Assembly: GCF_025231485.1 (NCBI RefSeq)
Contig: NZ_CP104003.1
Span: 124,001-188,000 of the forward strand
Length of the DNA stretch: 64,000 bases
DNA from: Salinirubellus salinus
Lineage (GTDB): Archaea; Halobacteriota; Halobacteria; Halobacteriales; Haloarculaceae
Direction of reading: 5' to 3'
In this document: positions 51,431 through 59,949 of the stretch, piece by piece
Numbering within the stretch: the first letter of the stretch is position 1
Layout: each line of letters opens with the position of its first letter
Notes under the pieces: model-generated
Databases searched by the model: none
What the model saw: only the letters and a program-made list of their open reading frames with translations
What the model was told of the DNA's origin: nothing
Program-made: the position numbers and the translations under genes

Positions 51431-51577
51431 ATGGACGACTCACTGGCGGCGTTCTTCGACGAGTACGACGACGCGGTGCGCGACTACGAGAAGGGGTACG
51501 CGGACGCCGACGCGACGCTCGAACGGGTGACGAAGGCGGCCGAGGCGCTGCGGGAGGCGGCCGACGACGACGCGTAG
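51431..51577 (+). CDS. 48-residue acidic helical protein
   Basis: ATG 51431 to TAG 51577: MDDSLAAFFDEYDDAVRDYE and on to EALREAADDDA. An amphipathic acidic helix with regular leucines, typical of tiny haloarchaeal proteins. It lies between the five-repeat membrane gene and a thiolase gene. Codon use and acidic bias match real haloarchaeal genes. No function. Confidence 0.6.
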   Translation: MDDSLAAFFDEYDDAVRDYEKGYADADATLERVTKAAEALREAADDDA

Positions 51578-51660
51578 CCGTCTCGCGCCCACGACGGCGA
51601 GGACGGCGGTTACCCTCGACTCACGAGCCTCTATATGTGTGTCGAGGTACAGACCTCGGT

Positions 51661-52827
51661 ATGCACGACGTCGTACTGGTGGACGGTGCTCGTACGCCTC
51701 ACGGCGCACTGCTCGGCGGCCTCGCGGACGTGAGCGCCGTCGAACTGGGGCGGACGGCGCTCGACGGACTGCTGGACCGCGTTGCCCTCGCGCCCGAACA
51801 GGTCGACTACGTCACCGTAGGCAACGCCATCCAGGCCGGCATCGGGCAGGTTCCAGGCCGCCAGGCGGTGTACGCCTCGACGCTGCCGAAGGAGACGCCG
51901 GTGACGACCATCAACGAGGCCTCCGGGTCGGGGGTCCGGGCCATCATGAACGCCCACGACCACCTCGCGGCGGGGCGGGCCGAGTTCGCCATCGCGGGCG
52001 GGATGGAGTCGATGACGAACGCCCCGCACGTCCTGCCGGGCCACCGGAAGGGCGAGCGGATGGGCGACGCGACGCTGAAGGACTCGATGATCTACGACTC
52101 GCTCTGGGACGTCTCGTACGACGCCCATATGGGCGAGCTGACCGAGGCACTGGTCGAGCGCGAGGGCATCACCCGCGAGCGACAGGACCGGTACGCCCTG
52201 GAGTCGAACGAACGCGCCGTCGCGGCGACGGAGGCGGGCCTGTTCGACGACGAGATGGTCCCCGTCGAGACGCCGGACCGGGTCGTCGACACGGACGAGG
52301 GGCCGCGTGCCGACACGTCGCTGGAGGCGCTCGGGCGACTCCCGACGCCGTTCGCCGACCCCGGGACCATCACGCCGGGCAACGCCTCGAAGCTCTCGGA
52401 CGGTGCGGGGTTCGTCCTGCTGGCGACGGCCGAGGCCGCCGAGGCCGCCGGGCTCGAACCGATGGCTCGCGTCACGGACTACGCGGTCCAGTACCGCGAC
52501 CCGAAGTGGTTCAACGACGCCGTCGCCGCCGCCGTCGAGGCCCTGCTGGCGCAGAACGACCTCGCGGTCGAGGACGTCGACCGCTACGAGGTGAACGAGG
52601 CGTTCGCCGCGCAGATGGTCCACGTGATGGACCGGGTCGGCGTGCCGCGCGAGCGACTCAACACGCGTGGTGGGGCCGTCGCCTACGGCCACCCCATCGG
52701 GGCCAGCGGTGGGATGATAGCCGCGTCGCTCGCCTACGAACTGGAGCGCGAGGACCTCGCCCGTGGGTTCGTCGGGATGAGCGTCGGTGGTGGCGGTGGC
52801 GTGATGGCGATGCTCGAGCGGCCGTAG
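51661..52827 (+). CDS. acetyl-CoA acyltransferase-type thiolase with Ser at catalytic Cys sites
   Basis: 388 residues. Thiolase fold throughout: DGARTPHGALLGGLADVSAV, AGGMESMTNAPHVLPGHRKG, YEVNEAFAAQMVHVMDRVGV, AVAYGHPIGASGGMIAASLA. The nucleophile motif, normally N-x-x-CGSG, reads NEASGSG (Ser88), and the C-terminal base, normally C-x-GGG, reads GMSVGGGGG (Ser374). His344 remains. It may act through a serine or be a variant. Family role: thiolytic cleavage or condensation of acyl-CoA. Preceded by AT-rich CTATATGTGTG box about 30 nt before ATG. Confidence 0.88.
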   Translation: MHDVVLVDGARTPHGALLGGLADVSAVELGRTALDGLLDRVALAPEQVDYVTVGNAIQAGIGQVPGRQAVYASTLPKETPVTTINEASGSGVRAIMNAHDHLAAGRAEFAIAGGMESMTNAPHVLPGHRKGERMGDATLKDSMIYDSLWDVSYDAHMGELTEALVEREGITRERQDRYALESNERAVAATEAGLFDDEMVPVETPDRVVDTDEGPRADTSLEALGRLPTPFADPGTITPGNASKLSDGAGFVLLATAEAAEAAGLEPMARVTDYAVQYRDPKWFNDAVAAAVEALLAQNDLAVEDVDRYEVNEAFAAQMVHVMDRVGVPRERLNTRGGAVAYGHPIGASGGMIAASLAYELEREDLARGFVGMSVGGGGGVMAMLERP

Positions 52828-52986
52828 CCGTCGCTCGGGAGTGGCGGACAGGCCGGCCGTCACGTCGCTCCACGCGGGGTGGCCGACACACCCGCTCCGG
52901 CCCCGCGTGGCTCCGTCCAGGGCACGCGCGGGACTGGTCGCGCCATCCGACTTAAACCCTCGCCGGTTCGTGGATGTCTCCCGGAC

Positions 52987-54420
52987 TCAGGCTTCGACGG
53001 CGCCGTACTCCGTCTCGAGGTAGTCGAGGGCTCGCTCGACCACGGCCCCATCGTAGCTCCAGAAGCCGTCGTAGCGACCGGGCTCGAGTTCGCGCGTGAC
53101 GAGTGCACCCCCCGCGTCCGTGTCGCCGTCGTAGACGACGAACCACGCGTCGCCCACCTCCTCGGCGGGGAGCCCGCGGACGACGGCGCCGTCGAGCGGC
53201 TCCGGCAGCGAGGCGTCCAGTTCGCCGTATAGGTGGACCTCGACGCCCTCCGCCAGCAGTCGCTCGTAGACGCCGACCGTGTCCCGGTCGCGCGTGAGTC
53301 GGGAGAACAGCTGGAAGCCGGCGTGGACCGTCCCGGACCCCTCGCGGAGCGCCAGTCGCTCGACGGTACGACTCGCGCGCAGTAGACGGCCCCTGCCAGC
53401 CTCGTTCGTCGCGAACACGTCCGTCGGGAGCGCCTCGACGACGGACGAGCGGGTCCCGTCCACGTCGCCGAACGGGTCGTCGATGCCGACCACAGCCTCT
53501 TCGAGTGCGCCCGCGGCCAGCAACTCCGCGCCGTCGTGGAGCATCGCCACACCCGCTGGAACGCCGCCGCCGAACTGGAGTTCCTCGACGCCGACGGCGT
53601 GCCGCTGTGCGCGCTCGACGAGCGGCCCGACGTCCGTCTCTGACGGGACGTTCCCGAACGTGAGCGTCGGCCGTCCCTGTCGGACGGCGGCGATGAGTGC
53701 CGCCAGCGACTCCTGACTCGTGTGGGTCTGGCGTTCCACCCCCGGTGCCGCGCTGTCCGTGGCTGCCGCCGTCGCCGCCTCGCCCGCATCGACGGTGACC
53801 GTGCCGGGGTCCTCCAGCCGACGCCACTCACTGGCGCCACCCTCCTCGTCGACGAGTCGGCACTCGGCGGCGTTACGACACTCGACGCGGCTGTCGGCGA
53901 TCGACAGGAACCGGCTTCGCTCCTCGCGGGCGACGCTGTCGTCGTCGAGGCTGAACGCGACGACGCCGCCCCGGTCTCGGACCTGCTGGATGAAACTGTG
54001 GAGGAACCGGAACACGCGGCCGAACGCGGCGTAGAGCGTGAGCGTCGTCACGGAGTCGACGACCACGACGACCGGTCGGTCGCCGTGGTCGAGTTCGTCC
54101 AGCGCCTTCGAGACCGCGACGGCGATGCCGGTCAGGTCGGCCGCGGAGGCGACCCGATGGACGACGTGTCCCGTCTCGGGTGGTCGCGAGTCGGTGCAGT
54201 CCACGATGCCGGTCCGGTCGGCCGGGAACGCGTCGGGATAGCGACTCAACAGCCCCGCGGCGTTCTCGTCGGTGGTGACGAACAGCGCGGGGTGACCGGC
54301 CGCTACCGCCTGGCCGACGAGGGTGACGAGGAACTCGCGCTTGCCCGTGAGCGGTGGCCCGTGACAGAGGACGGCCTGGCCGTCGCCCGCTCCTTCGAGG
54401 ACGCGGCGAGTGACGTGCAT
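52987..54420 (-). CDS. RAD55-type ATPase fused to a DICT sensory domain
   Basis: 477 residues. N-terminal RecA-like ATPase (about 1-195): P-loop GPPLTGKREF at 21-30, Walker B RPVVVVVDSVTTLTLYA, and SRFLSIADSRVECRN. A Ala/Ser-rich linker follows to about 235, then a C-terminal DICT domain: GVEELQFGGGVPAGVAMLHD, FQLFSRLTRDRDTVGVYERL, GVEVHLYGELDASLPEPLD, GVALVTRELEPGRYDGFWSY-type end. DICT domains sit in haloarchaeal and cyanobacterial light/redox sensors. A soluble signalling ATPase is likely. Divergent from topA. Confidence 0.85.
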   Translation of the reverse strand: MHVTRRVLEGAGDGQAVLCHGPPLTGKREFLVTLVGQAVAAGHPALFVTTDENAAGLLSRYPDAFPADRTGIVDCTDSRPPETGHVVHRVASAADLTGIAVAVSKALDELDHGDRPVVVVVDSVTTLTLYAAFGRVFRFLHSFIQQVRDRGGVVAFSLDDDSVAREERSRFLSIADSRVECRNAAECRLVDEEGGASEWRRLEDPGTVTVDAGEAATAAATDSAAPGVERQTHTSQESLAALIAAVRQGRPTLTFGNVPSETDVGPLVERAQRHAVGVEELQFGGGVPAGVAMLHDGAELLAAGALEEAVVGIDDPFGDVDGTRSSVVEALPTDVFATNEAGRGRLLRASRTVERLALREGSGTVHAGFQLFSRLTRDRDTVGVYERLLAEGVEVHLYGELDASLPEPLDGAVVRGLPAEEVGDAWFVVYDGDTDAGGALVTRELEPGRYDGFWSYDGAVVERALDYLETEYGAVEA

Positions 54421-54609
54421 GCTTGACGGTCACGCCAGCGTGGCAAAGTCGTTCGCTTCGCCTCGCGGTGGGTACCCGCAGCCCACACGCGGGTGTCGAC
54501 AGTCGCCGCCTCGTGAGCGTACGTTCACGTGCGCGCGCCGCCGCACGCGCCCCTCGCCCGAGGCCGCGTACGCGCGCCTTCGGGCGGTTTCCGGCGTTCT
54601 GGCCCCGAA

Positions 54610-54620
54610 AGGTTTAGACA
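54610..54620 (+). promoter_or_regulatory. TATA-box promoter of topA
   Basis: AAGGTTTAGAC lies 24-34 nt before an ATG at 54644 and about 47 nt before the usable in-frame start GTG 54667. Spacing to the ATG would be standard for a leaderless gene, which bears on where topA really starts. Confidence 0.5.
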
Positions 54621-54666
54621 CGGGAACGGCATAGTCGCCCCCAATGAGCACGACGCGGACACGCGG

Positions 54667-57291
54667 GTGGACACCGTGGAACTGATAATCACGGAGAAGG
54701 ACAACGCCGCCCGCCGTATCTCGGAGATCCTCAGTGACGGGTCGTTCGGCACGGACCGGCGCAACGGGGTCAACGTCTACCGCTGGGGCGGCAAGCGCTG
54801 CGTGGGTCTCTCGGGCCACGTCGTCGGCGTCGACTTCCCGCCGGAGTACGACGACTGGCGGGACGTCGAACCGGTCGAACTCGTCGACGCGCCGATGGTC
54901 AAGCGCGCGACGAAGGAGAACATCGTCCGGACGCTGCAGGACCTCGCCCGCGAGGCCGACGCCGCGGTCATCGCCACCGACTACGACCGCGAGGGTGAAC
55001 TCATCGGGAAGGAGGCGTACGAACTCGTCGAGGAGGTGGCGGACGTCCCCATCAGGCGCGTCCGGTTCTCCTCCATCACCGAACGCGAGGTGACCGAGGC
55101 GTTCGCCGACCCCGACGAACTGGACTTCGACCTCGCCGCCGCCGGCGAGGCCCGACAGATGATCGACCTGATGTGGGGGGCCGCACTCACCCGGTTCCTG
55201 TCGCTCTCCTCCGGCCAGCTCGGCAACGACTTCATCTCGGTCGGCCGGGTGCAGTCGCCCACGCTCAAACTCATCGTCGACCGCGAACGCGAGATCGAGG
55301 CGTTCGACCCGGAGGACTACTGGGAACTGTTCGCCGACCTCACGAGCGAGGACGCCGACGGCGCGTTCGAGGCCCAGTACTTCTTCCGCGAGGAGGGCCG
55401 CGAGAACGAACGCGTCTGGGACGAAGCGGCGGCGAACGCCGCTCACGAGCAGCTGCTGGCGGCGAGCGAGGCCACCGTCACGGAGGTCGACCGGCGGACC
55501 CGCACCGACCAGCCGCCGACCCCGTTCAACACCACGCAGTTCATCAGCGCCGCCTCCTCGCTCGGGCACTCCGCGCAGAAGGCGATGAGCGTCGCCGAGG
55601 AACTCTACACGGCTGGCTACATCACCTATCCCCGGACGGACAACACGGTCTACCCGGAGGACACCGACCCCGTCGCCCTGCTGGAGACGTTCGCCGACAC
55701 CGGGACGTTCGGCGAGGACGCCGCCTCGCTGCTGGAGGCCGACGACGTCGAACCCACGCGCGGCGAGAAGGAGACCACCGACCACCCGCCCATCCACCCG
55801 ACGGGTGAACTCCCGCCGCGACAGGATCTCTCGGCGGACGAGTGGGAACTGTACGAACTCGTCGTCCGGCGGTTCCTCGCGACCTGTGCGGAGCCGGCGA
55901 CGTGGGAGCACCTCCGCGTGGTCGCGGCGGCCAACGGCTGTCTGCTGAAGGCCAACGGCAAGCGCCTGCTCGATCCGGGCTACCACGCGGTCTACCCGTA
56001 CCTCTCGACGAGCGAGAACTTCGTCCCGGACGTGACCGAGGGCGAGTCGCTGGCGGTGAGCGACGTGCGACTGGAGGCCAAGCAGACCCAGCCCCCGCGC
56101 CGGCGTGGTCAGTCGCGGCTCATCGAGACGATGGAGGACCTCGGCATCGGGACGAAGTCGACCCGGCACAACACGCTCCAGAAGCTCTACGACCGGAACT
56201 ACATCGAGGGCGATCCGCCGCGCCCCACGAAACTCGCGATGGCCGTCGTCGAGGCGGCCGAGCAGTTCGCCGACCGCATCGTCGACGAGGGGATGACCGC
56301 GCAACTGGAGCGGGACATGGACCGCATCGCCAGCGGCGAGGTGACGCTGGACGAGGTGACCGAGGAGTCCCGCGAGATGCTCTCGGTCATCTTCGAGGAG
56401 CTCCACGAGTCACGCGAGGCGGTCGGGGACCACCTCCGCGACGGGCTGAAGGCGGACAAGACGCTCGGCCCGTGTCCGGAGTGTGGCGAGACGCTGCTGG
56501 TGCGGCGCTCCCGGCGCGGGTCGTACTTCGTCGGCTGTGACGGCTACCCCGACTGCGAGTACACCCTGCCGCTCCCGTCGAACGGCGAGCCGACGCCCAT
56601 CGACGAGACGTGCGAGGAGCACGACCTGCGCCACGTGAAGATGCTGGCTGGCCGTTCGACGTACGTCCACGGCTGTCCCCAGTGCGAGGCCGAGAAGGCC
56701 GAGGACGAGGAGGACGTGGTCATCGGGGCCTGCCCGGACTGTGGTGACGACCACGAGGGGGCACTCGCCATCAAACGGACCCGTGCGGGTGGCCGGCTCG
56801 TCGGCTGTACGCGCTACCCCGAGTGCGACTACTCGCTGCCGCTCCCGCGGCGTGGCGACATCGAGGTGACCGACACCTACTGCGAGGAGCACGACCTGCC
56901 CGAACTCCACGTCGTGCAGGACGACGAGGACGACCCGTGGGAGCTGGGCTGTCCCATCTGTAACTTCGAGGAGTACCAGGCCCGCCAGCGCAAGACCGAC
57001 GTGGAGGACCTCGACGGCATCGGGAAGAAGACGGCCGAGAAGCTCGCGGACGCGGGAATCGACTCGCTCGTGAAGCTCGCCGACGCCGACCCGGAGGCGG
57101 TGGCGAGCGAGGTGCAGGGCGTGAGCGCCGACCGGGTGCGTGACTGGCAGGCGCAGGCCCGCGAGGCCATCGACGAAGGCGGTGACGACACCGACCCGGA
57201 CGACGGGGAGGAGACGGTCGTCGAGGACGACGAGGGACGGGACACCCTCGGCGACGTCGAGGCCGAGGTCGACGAGGCCACCGCGGGCTGA
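54667..57291 (+). CDS. topA: DNA topoisomerase I (type IA)
   Basis: 874 residues from GTG 54667 (GTG 54676 also possible). Toprim domain: LIITEKDNAARRISEILSDG, ATDYDREGELIGKEAYELVE. Catalytic tyrosine in GYITYPRTDNTVYPEDTDP. Then C4 zinc fingers (CPECGETLLVRRSRRGSYFV, CPDCGDDHEGALAIKRTRAG and two more Cys pairs), a helix-hairpin-helix (LDGIGKKTAEKLADAGIDSL) and an acidic tail. Relaxes negative supercoils. An out-of-frame ATG at 54644 reading MSTTRTRG suggests a one-base deletion near the start. Confidence 0.94.
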   Translation: MDTVELIITEKDNAARRISEILSDGSFGTDRRNGVNVYRWGGKRCVGLSGHVVGVDFPPEYDDWRDVEPVELVDAPMVKRATKENIVRTLQDLAREADAAVIATDYDREGELIGKEAYELVEEVADVPIRRVRFSSITEREVTEAFADPDELDFDLAAAGEARQMIDLMWGAALTRFLSLSSGQLGNDFISVGRVQSPTLKLIVDREREIEAFDPEDYWELFADLTSEDADGAFEAQYFFREEGRENERVWDEAAANAAHEQLLAASEATVTEVDRRTRTDQPPTPFNTTQFISAASSLGHSAQKAMSVAEELYTAGYITYPRTDNTVYPEDTDPVALLETFADTGTFGEDAASLLEADDVEPTRGEKETTDHPPIHPTGELPPRQDLSADEWELYELVVRRFLATCAEPATWEHLRVVAAANGCLLKANGKRLLDPGYHAVYPYLSTSENFVPDVTEGESLAVSDVRLEAKQTQPPRRRGQSRLIETMEDLGIGTKSTRHNTLQKLYDRNYIEGDPPRPTKLAMAVVEAAEQFADRIVDEGMTAQLERDMDRIASGEVTLDEVTEESREMLSVIFEELHESREAVGDHLRDGLKADKTLGPCPECGETLLVRRSRRGSYFVGCDGYPDCEYTLPLPSNGEPTPIDETCEEHDLRHVKMLAGRSTYVHGCPQCEAEKAEDEEDVVIGACPDCGDDHEGALAIKRTRAGGRLVGCTRYPECDYSLPLPRRGDIEVTDTYCEEHDLPELHVVQDDEDDPWELGCPICNFEEYQARQRKTDVEDLDGIGKKTAEKLADAGIDSLVKLADADPEAVASEVQGVSADRVRDWQAQAREAIDEGGDDTDPDDGEETVVEDDEGRDTLGDVEAEVDEATAG

Positions 57292-57348
57292 GCCGTCCGG
57301 TCGTGTCGCTCGTGAACTTGATTATCGACGGCTCGTAAACGCTGCACG

Positions 57349-57858
57349 ATGACGTTCGTCGTCGCCTTCGACGGGAGTGAACTGGCCGAGGCGGCCCTCG
57401 TCAGGGCCGTGGAGTTCAACAAGGTGCTCGGAGATCGGGTGGTGGCGGTGACCATCATCCCGGACGGGAACCGTTCGTACGCACGGGAACGGGGCTGGCT
57501 CGACGCCGGCGAACCGTTCGACCGTGAGGACATCCTCGCCGGGGTCCACGAGCAGGTCAGTCGGCTCGCACCCGCCGCCGACTTCGTCCACCGTACGGTC
57601 GACGAGCACGCCACGGCCGGCACCATCGCCTCGCGGCTGCGGACCCTCGCGCTGGACGAGGAGGCGACCTTGGTCTTCGTCGGGAGCGAGAACGCCGGCC
57701 GCCTGGCGACGACGCTCAGCAGCGTCGGGAGCACCGTCGCTGCCGGCGACGCCTACGACGTCGTCATCGTCCGCCACCCGCGTCCCTCGGCGGTGGAAGC
57801 CGTGCGCGACCGCTCGCCCTTCCGCCGCGAGAAGTCGGAGTTCTTCCTGACGGAGTAG
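57349..57858 (+). CDS. universal stress protein (UspA family)
   Basis: 169 residues. FVVAFDGSELAEAALVRAVE starts the fold, and EATLVFVGSENAGRLATTLS is the G-x2-G-x9-G(S/T)-like nucleotide region, followed by SVGSTVAAGDAYDVVIVRHP. The consensus GxxGxxxxxxxxxG(S/T) is only partly kept (GSENAGR). Cytoplasmic stress-associated protein, many copies in haloarchaea. Stand-alone between topA and the bactofilin-like gene. Confidence 0.88.
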   Translation: MTFVVAFDGSELAEAALVRAVEFNKVLGDRVVAVTIIPDGNRSYARERGWLDAGEPFDREDILAGVHEQVSRLAPAADFVHRTVDEHATAGTIASRLRTLALDEEATLVFVGSENAGRLATTLSSVGSTVAAGDAYDVVIVRHPRPSAVEAVRDRSPFRREKSEFFLTE

Positions 57859-57897
57859 CGCCGGACCGGTTGAACCGTCCGAGGTTCCGACGCCCTG

Positions 57898-57919
57898 GCG
57901 TCTGCCGAACGTCAGACGC
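57898..57919. repeat. inverted repeat upstream of the bactofilin-like gene
   Basis: GCGTCTG-CCGAACGT-CAGACGC, 7-bp arms with an 8-nt spacer, lies about 22 nt before the TATA-like GGGTTTAAGC (57938-57947) of the next gene. Possible regulator site or the end of the preceding usp transcript. Confidence 0.5.
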
Positions 57920-57970
57920 TGGGCTGACGCGGCGTGAGGGTTTAAGCAGGCGCCAGCGTCAATGCCTGCC

Positions 57971-59089
57971 GTGTCAGTCCGTTCCGACCCGCTGGACCGA
58001 CTCGCCATCCCCGACGGGACGACCGTCGAGGAACACGATCTCGTCACGGACGGTGACGTGGTCGTCGGCGGGCAGAGCGCCGTCGAGTTCGGCGTCCGAG
58101 GGCGGAACGTGTTCGCCGGCGAGCGCGTGAACTTCGGCGGCGACATCGAGGCCAACGGCGACTGCCGCCTCGACATGTGGTGCGACGTGGACGGGAACGT
58201 CCTCGTCGGCGGCGACGCCTACCTCGGCGAGCGGGTCCACGTCGGCGGCCAGTTGATGGTGTCGGGTGACCTCGACATCGGCGACGACGTGGACATCGAG
58301 GAGGGGTTCGAGGCCAACGGCTGGATCGTCATCCGCAACCCGATGCCGGCCATCGTCTTCTTCTTCATGTACCTCACCCAGTTGCTGCGGATGGGCGAGG
58401 ACGAGACGGCCGAGGAGATGGTCGACGAACTCCACGCCGCGCAGGAACGCGAACACGACCCCGTCGTCGTCCCGCGTGGCTCACGCGTGAGCGACGACGC
58501 GTGGCGCGTCTCCACGCCCGCGACCATCGGCGACGGCTGTCGGCTCCACGGCAACGTCCGGGCCAAGACGCTCGAGGTGGGCTCCGACAGCGAGATGTTC
58601 GGCTCCCTGCGCGCGAAGGGTGACCTCTCCGTCGGGCAGGCCACCGTCGTCCACGGTGACGTGACGACCCGCAACGGCCACGTCACCATCGCCGCCGACG
58701 CGCACGTCCGCGGCGACGTCTCCTGTGAGGACCTCACGCTCCACCACGACGCAGAGGTGGACGGGTCCATCCGCGCCCGCGGTGAGATGAGTATCGTCCG
58801 CGACGAGGCCCGGCCGTCCATCGGGGACGTGGAGAGCGAGGCGGGACTGGAAGGAGCGCCCCGTGACCAAGCGGAGACGGTCGAAGACGACCCGAGCGAG
58901 GAGACGGACCCGGCGCCCGAACCCCCCGAGACGGACTGGGACTCGCTCACGCCCGCGGTCCGGCGTGTCGAGGACGCGGCGGAGGACGCGGACACGGTTG
59001 CAGACGCCGACGAGGAGTACGACTCCATCGGCGACGACACGGCGATGGAGGAGACCCTCGGGGACGCCATCGCCGAGGCCGAGCGGTAG
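57971..59089 (+). CDS. bactofilin/halofilin-like polymer-forming protein
   Basis: 372 residues from GTG 57971 (ATG 57962 gives three more; the TATA at 57941 favours 57971). The start SVRSDPLDRLAIPDGTTVEE, then a right-handed/parallel beta-helix of short repeats: DGDVVVGGQSAVEFGVRGRN, VDGNVLVGGDAYLGERVHVG. It is broken at about 117-135 by a hydrophobic stretch (NPMPAIVFFFMYLTQLLRMG), resumes at about 180 (CRLHGNVRAKTLEVGSDSEM), and ends in an acidic tail. Matches haloarchaeal polymer-forming cytoskeletal proteins related to halofilins, which shape cells. Likely self-assembles at the membrane. Confidence 0.83.
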   Translation: MSVRSDPLDRLAIPDGTTVEEHDLVTDGDVVVGGQSAVEFGVRGRNVFAGERVNFGGDIEANGDCRLDMWCDVDGNVLVGGDAYLGERVHVGGQLMVSGDLDIGDDVDIEEGFEANGWIVIRNPMPAIVFFFMYLTQLLRMGEDETAEEMVDELHAAQEREHDPVVVPRGSRVSDDAWRVSTPATIGDGCRLHGNVRAKTLEVGSDSEMFGSLRAKGDLSVGQATVVHGDVTTRNGHVTIAADAHVRGDVSCEDLTLHHDAEVDGSIRARGEMSIVRDEARPSIGDVESEAGLEGAPRDQAETVEDDPSEETDPAPEPPETDWDSLTPAVRRVEDAAEDADTVADADEEYDSIGDDTAMEETLGDAIAEAER

Positions 59090-59131
59090 GCTGGCGCACA
59101 CACTTTTGGTCGACGACGACCCCCACCGGGT

Positions 59132-59923
59132 ATGACGATTCAACAGGGGTTCACCGTCGAGAACGGCGCCGACGAGGAGACCGCGTTCGCGTTCGCCGCC
59201 GAGCGGGGCTTCGACTTCCTCGAACTCAACATGGACCACCAGTTCGACCGGCGACGCGTCGACACCGAGGCGGTCCGTGACCTCGCGGCGACGTACGACC
59301 TCGACCTGCTGGTCCACCTCCCCTATCGCGTCGACGTCGGCACCCCGCTCGAACACGTCCGCGAGGGCTCGCTGCGCGAACTGGAGGCGAGCATCGACAC
59401 GGCCGTCGAGCTCGGGGCCGAGACGGGCGTCTACCACGCCACGACGCAGGTGCGGGCATCGAAGTGGCCGCACGACCAGGTCCGGGACTGCCTCTACGAG
59501 TCCATCGACCGCCTGACCGAGTACGCCGACGAGCGGGGGTTCGAGGCCGTCGTCGAGAACGTGAAGTCGCCGTTCTTCGACGCCGGCGACCTCCCGGACC
59601 TGTTCGAGGAGACGGCCGCGACGGCGTGTCTCGACAGCGGCCACGCCCACGTCACCGGCCAGTACGGGAGCGAGCAGGCCGACCTCCTGCGCGAGTACGG
59701 CGACCGTATCTCGCACGTCCACCTGAACGAGACCCGGACCGCGAGCGGCGACGAACACCTCCCGGTCGGGCTGGGGAAGGTCGACTTCGAGGCCATCGCC
59801 GAGGGGATGGTCGAGACGGACTGGTCGGGTACCTGCACCCACGAGGTGTTCACGTTCGACAACGAACCACGGGCGTTCGGCAAGGAACGGTTCGACGAAC
59901 TGCTCTCCACCGCCAAGAGTTAA
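59132..59923 (+). CDS. sugar phosphate isomerase/epimerase (AP-endonuclease 2 fold)
   Basis: 263 residues. A TIM barrel with the metal-site motifs of the xylose isomerase-like family: FLELNMDHQFDRRRVDTEAV (early Glu/His), LLVHLPYRVDVGTPLEHVRE, GVYHATTQVRASKWPH, EAVVENVKSPFFDAGDLPDL (Glu), TACLDSGHAHVTGQYGSEQA (Asp/His), SHVHLNETRTASGDEHLPVG (His). It isomerises or epimerises a sugar-like compound, or is an endonuclease relative. Divalent metal needed. 26 nt upstream of the thiolase pair and may be cotranscribed. Confidence 0.85.
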   Translation: MTIQQGFTVENGADEETAFAFAAERGFDFLELNMDHQFDRRRVDTEAVRDLAATYDLDLLVHLPYRVDVGTPLEHVREGSLRELEASIDTAVELGAETGVYHATTQVRASKWPHDQVRDCLYESIDRLTEYADERGFEAVVENVKSPFFDAGDLPDLFEETAATACLDSGHAHVTGQYGSEQADLLREYGDRISHVHLNETRTASGDEHLPVGLGKVDFEAIAEGMVETDWSGTCTHEVFTFDNEPRAFGKERFDELLSTAKS

Positions 59924-59949
59924 CACGGTTCGGCCGTGACCTCCGGAGG

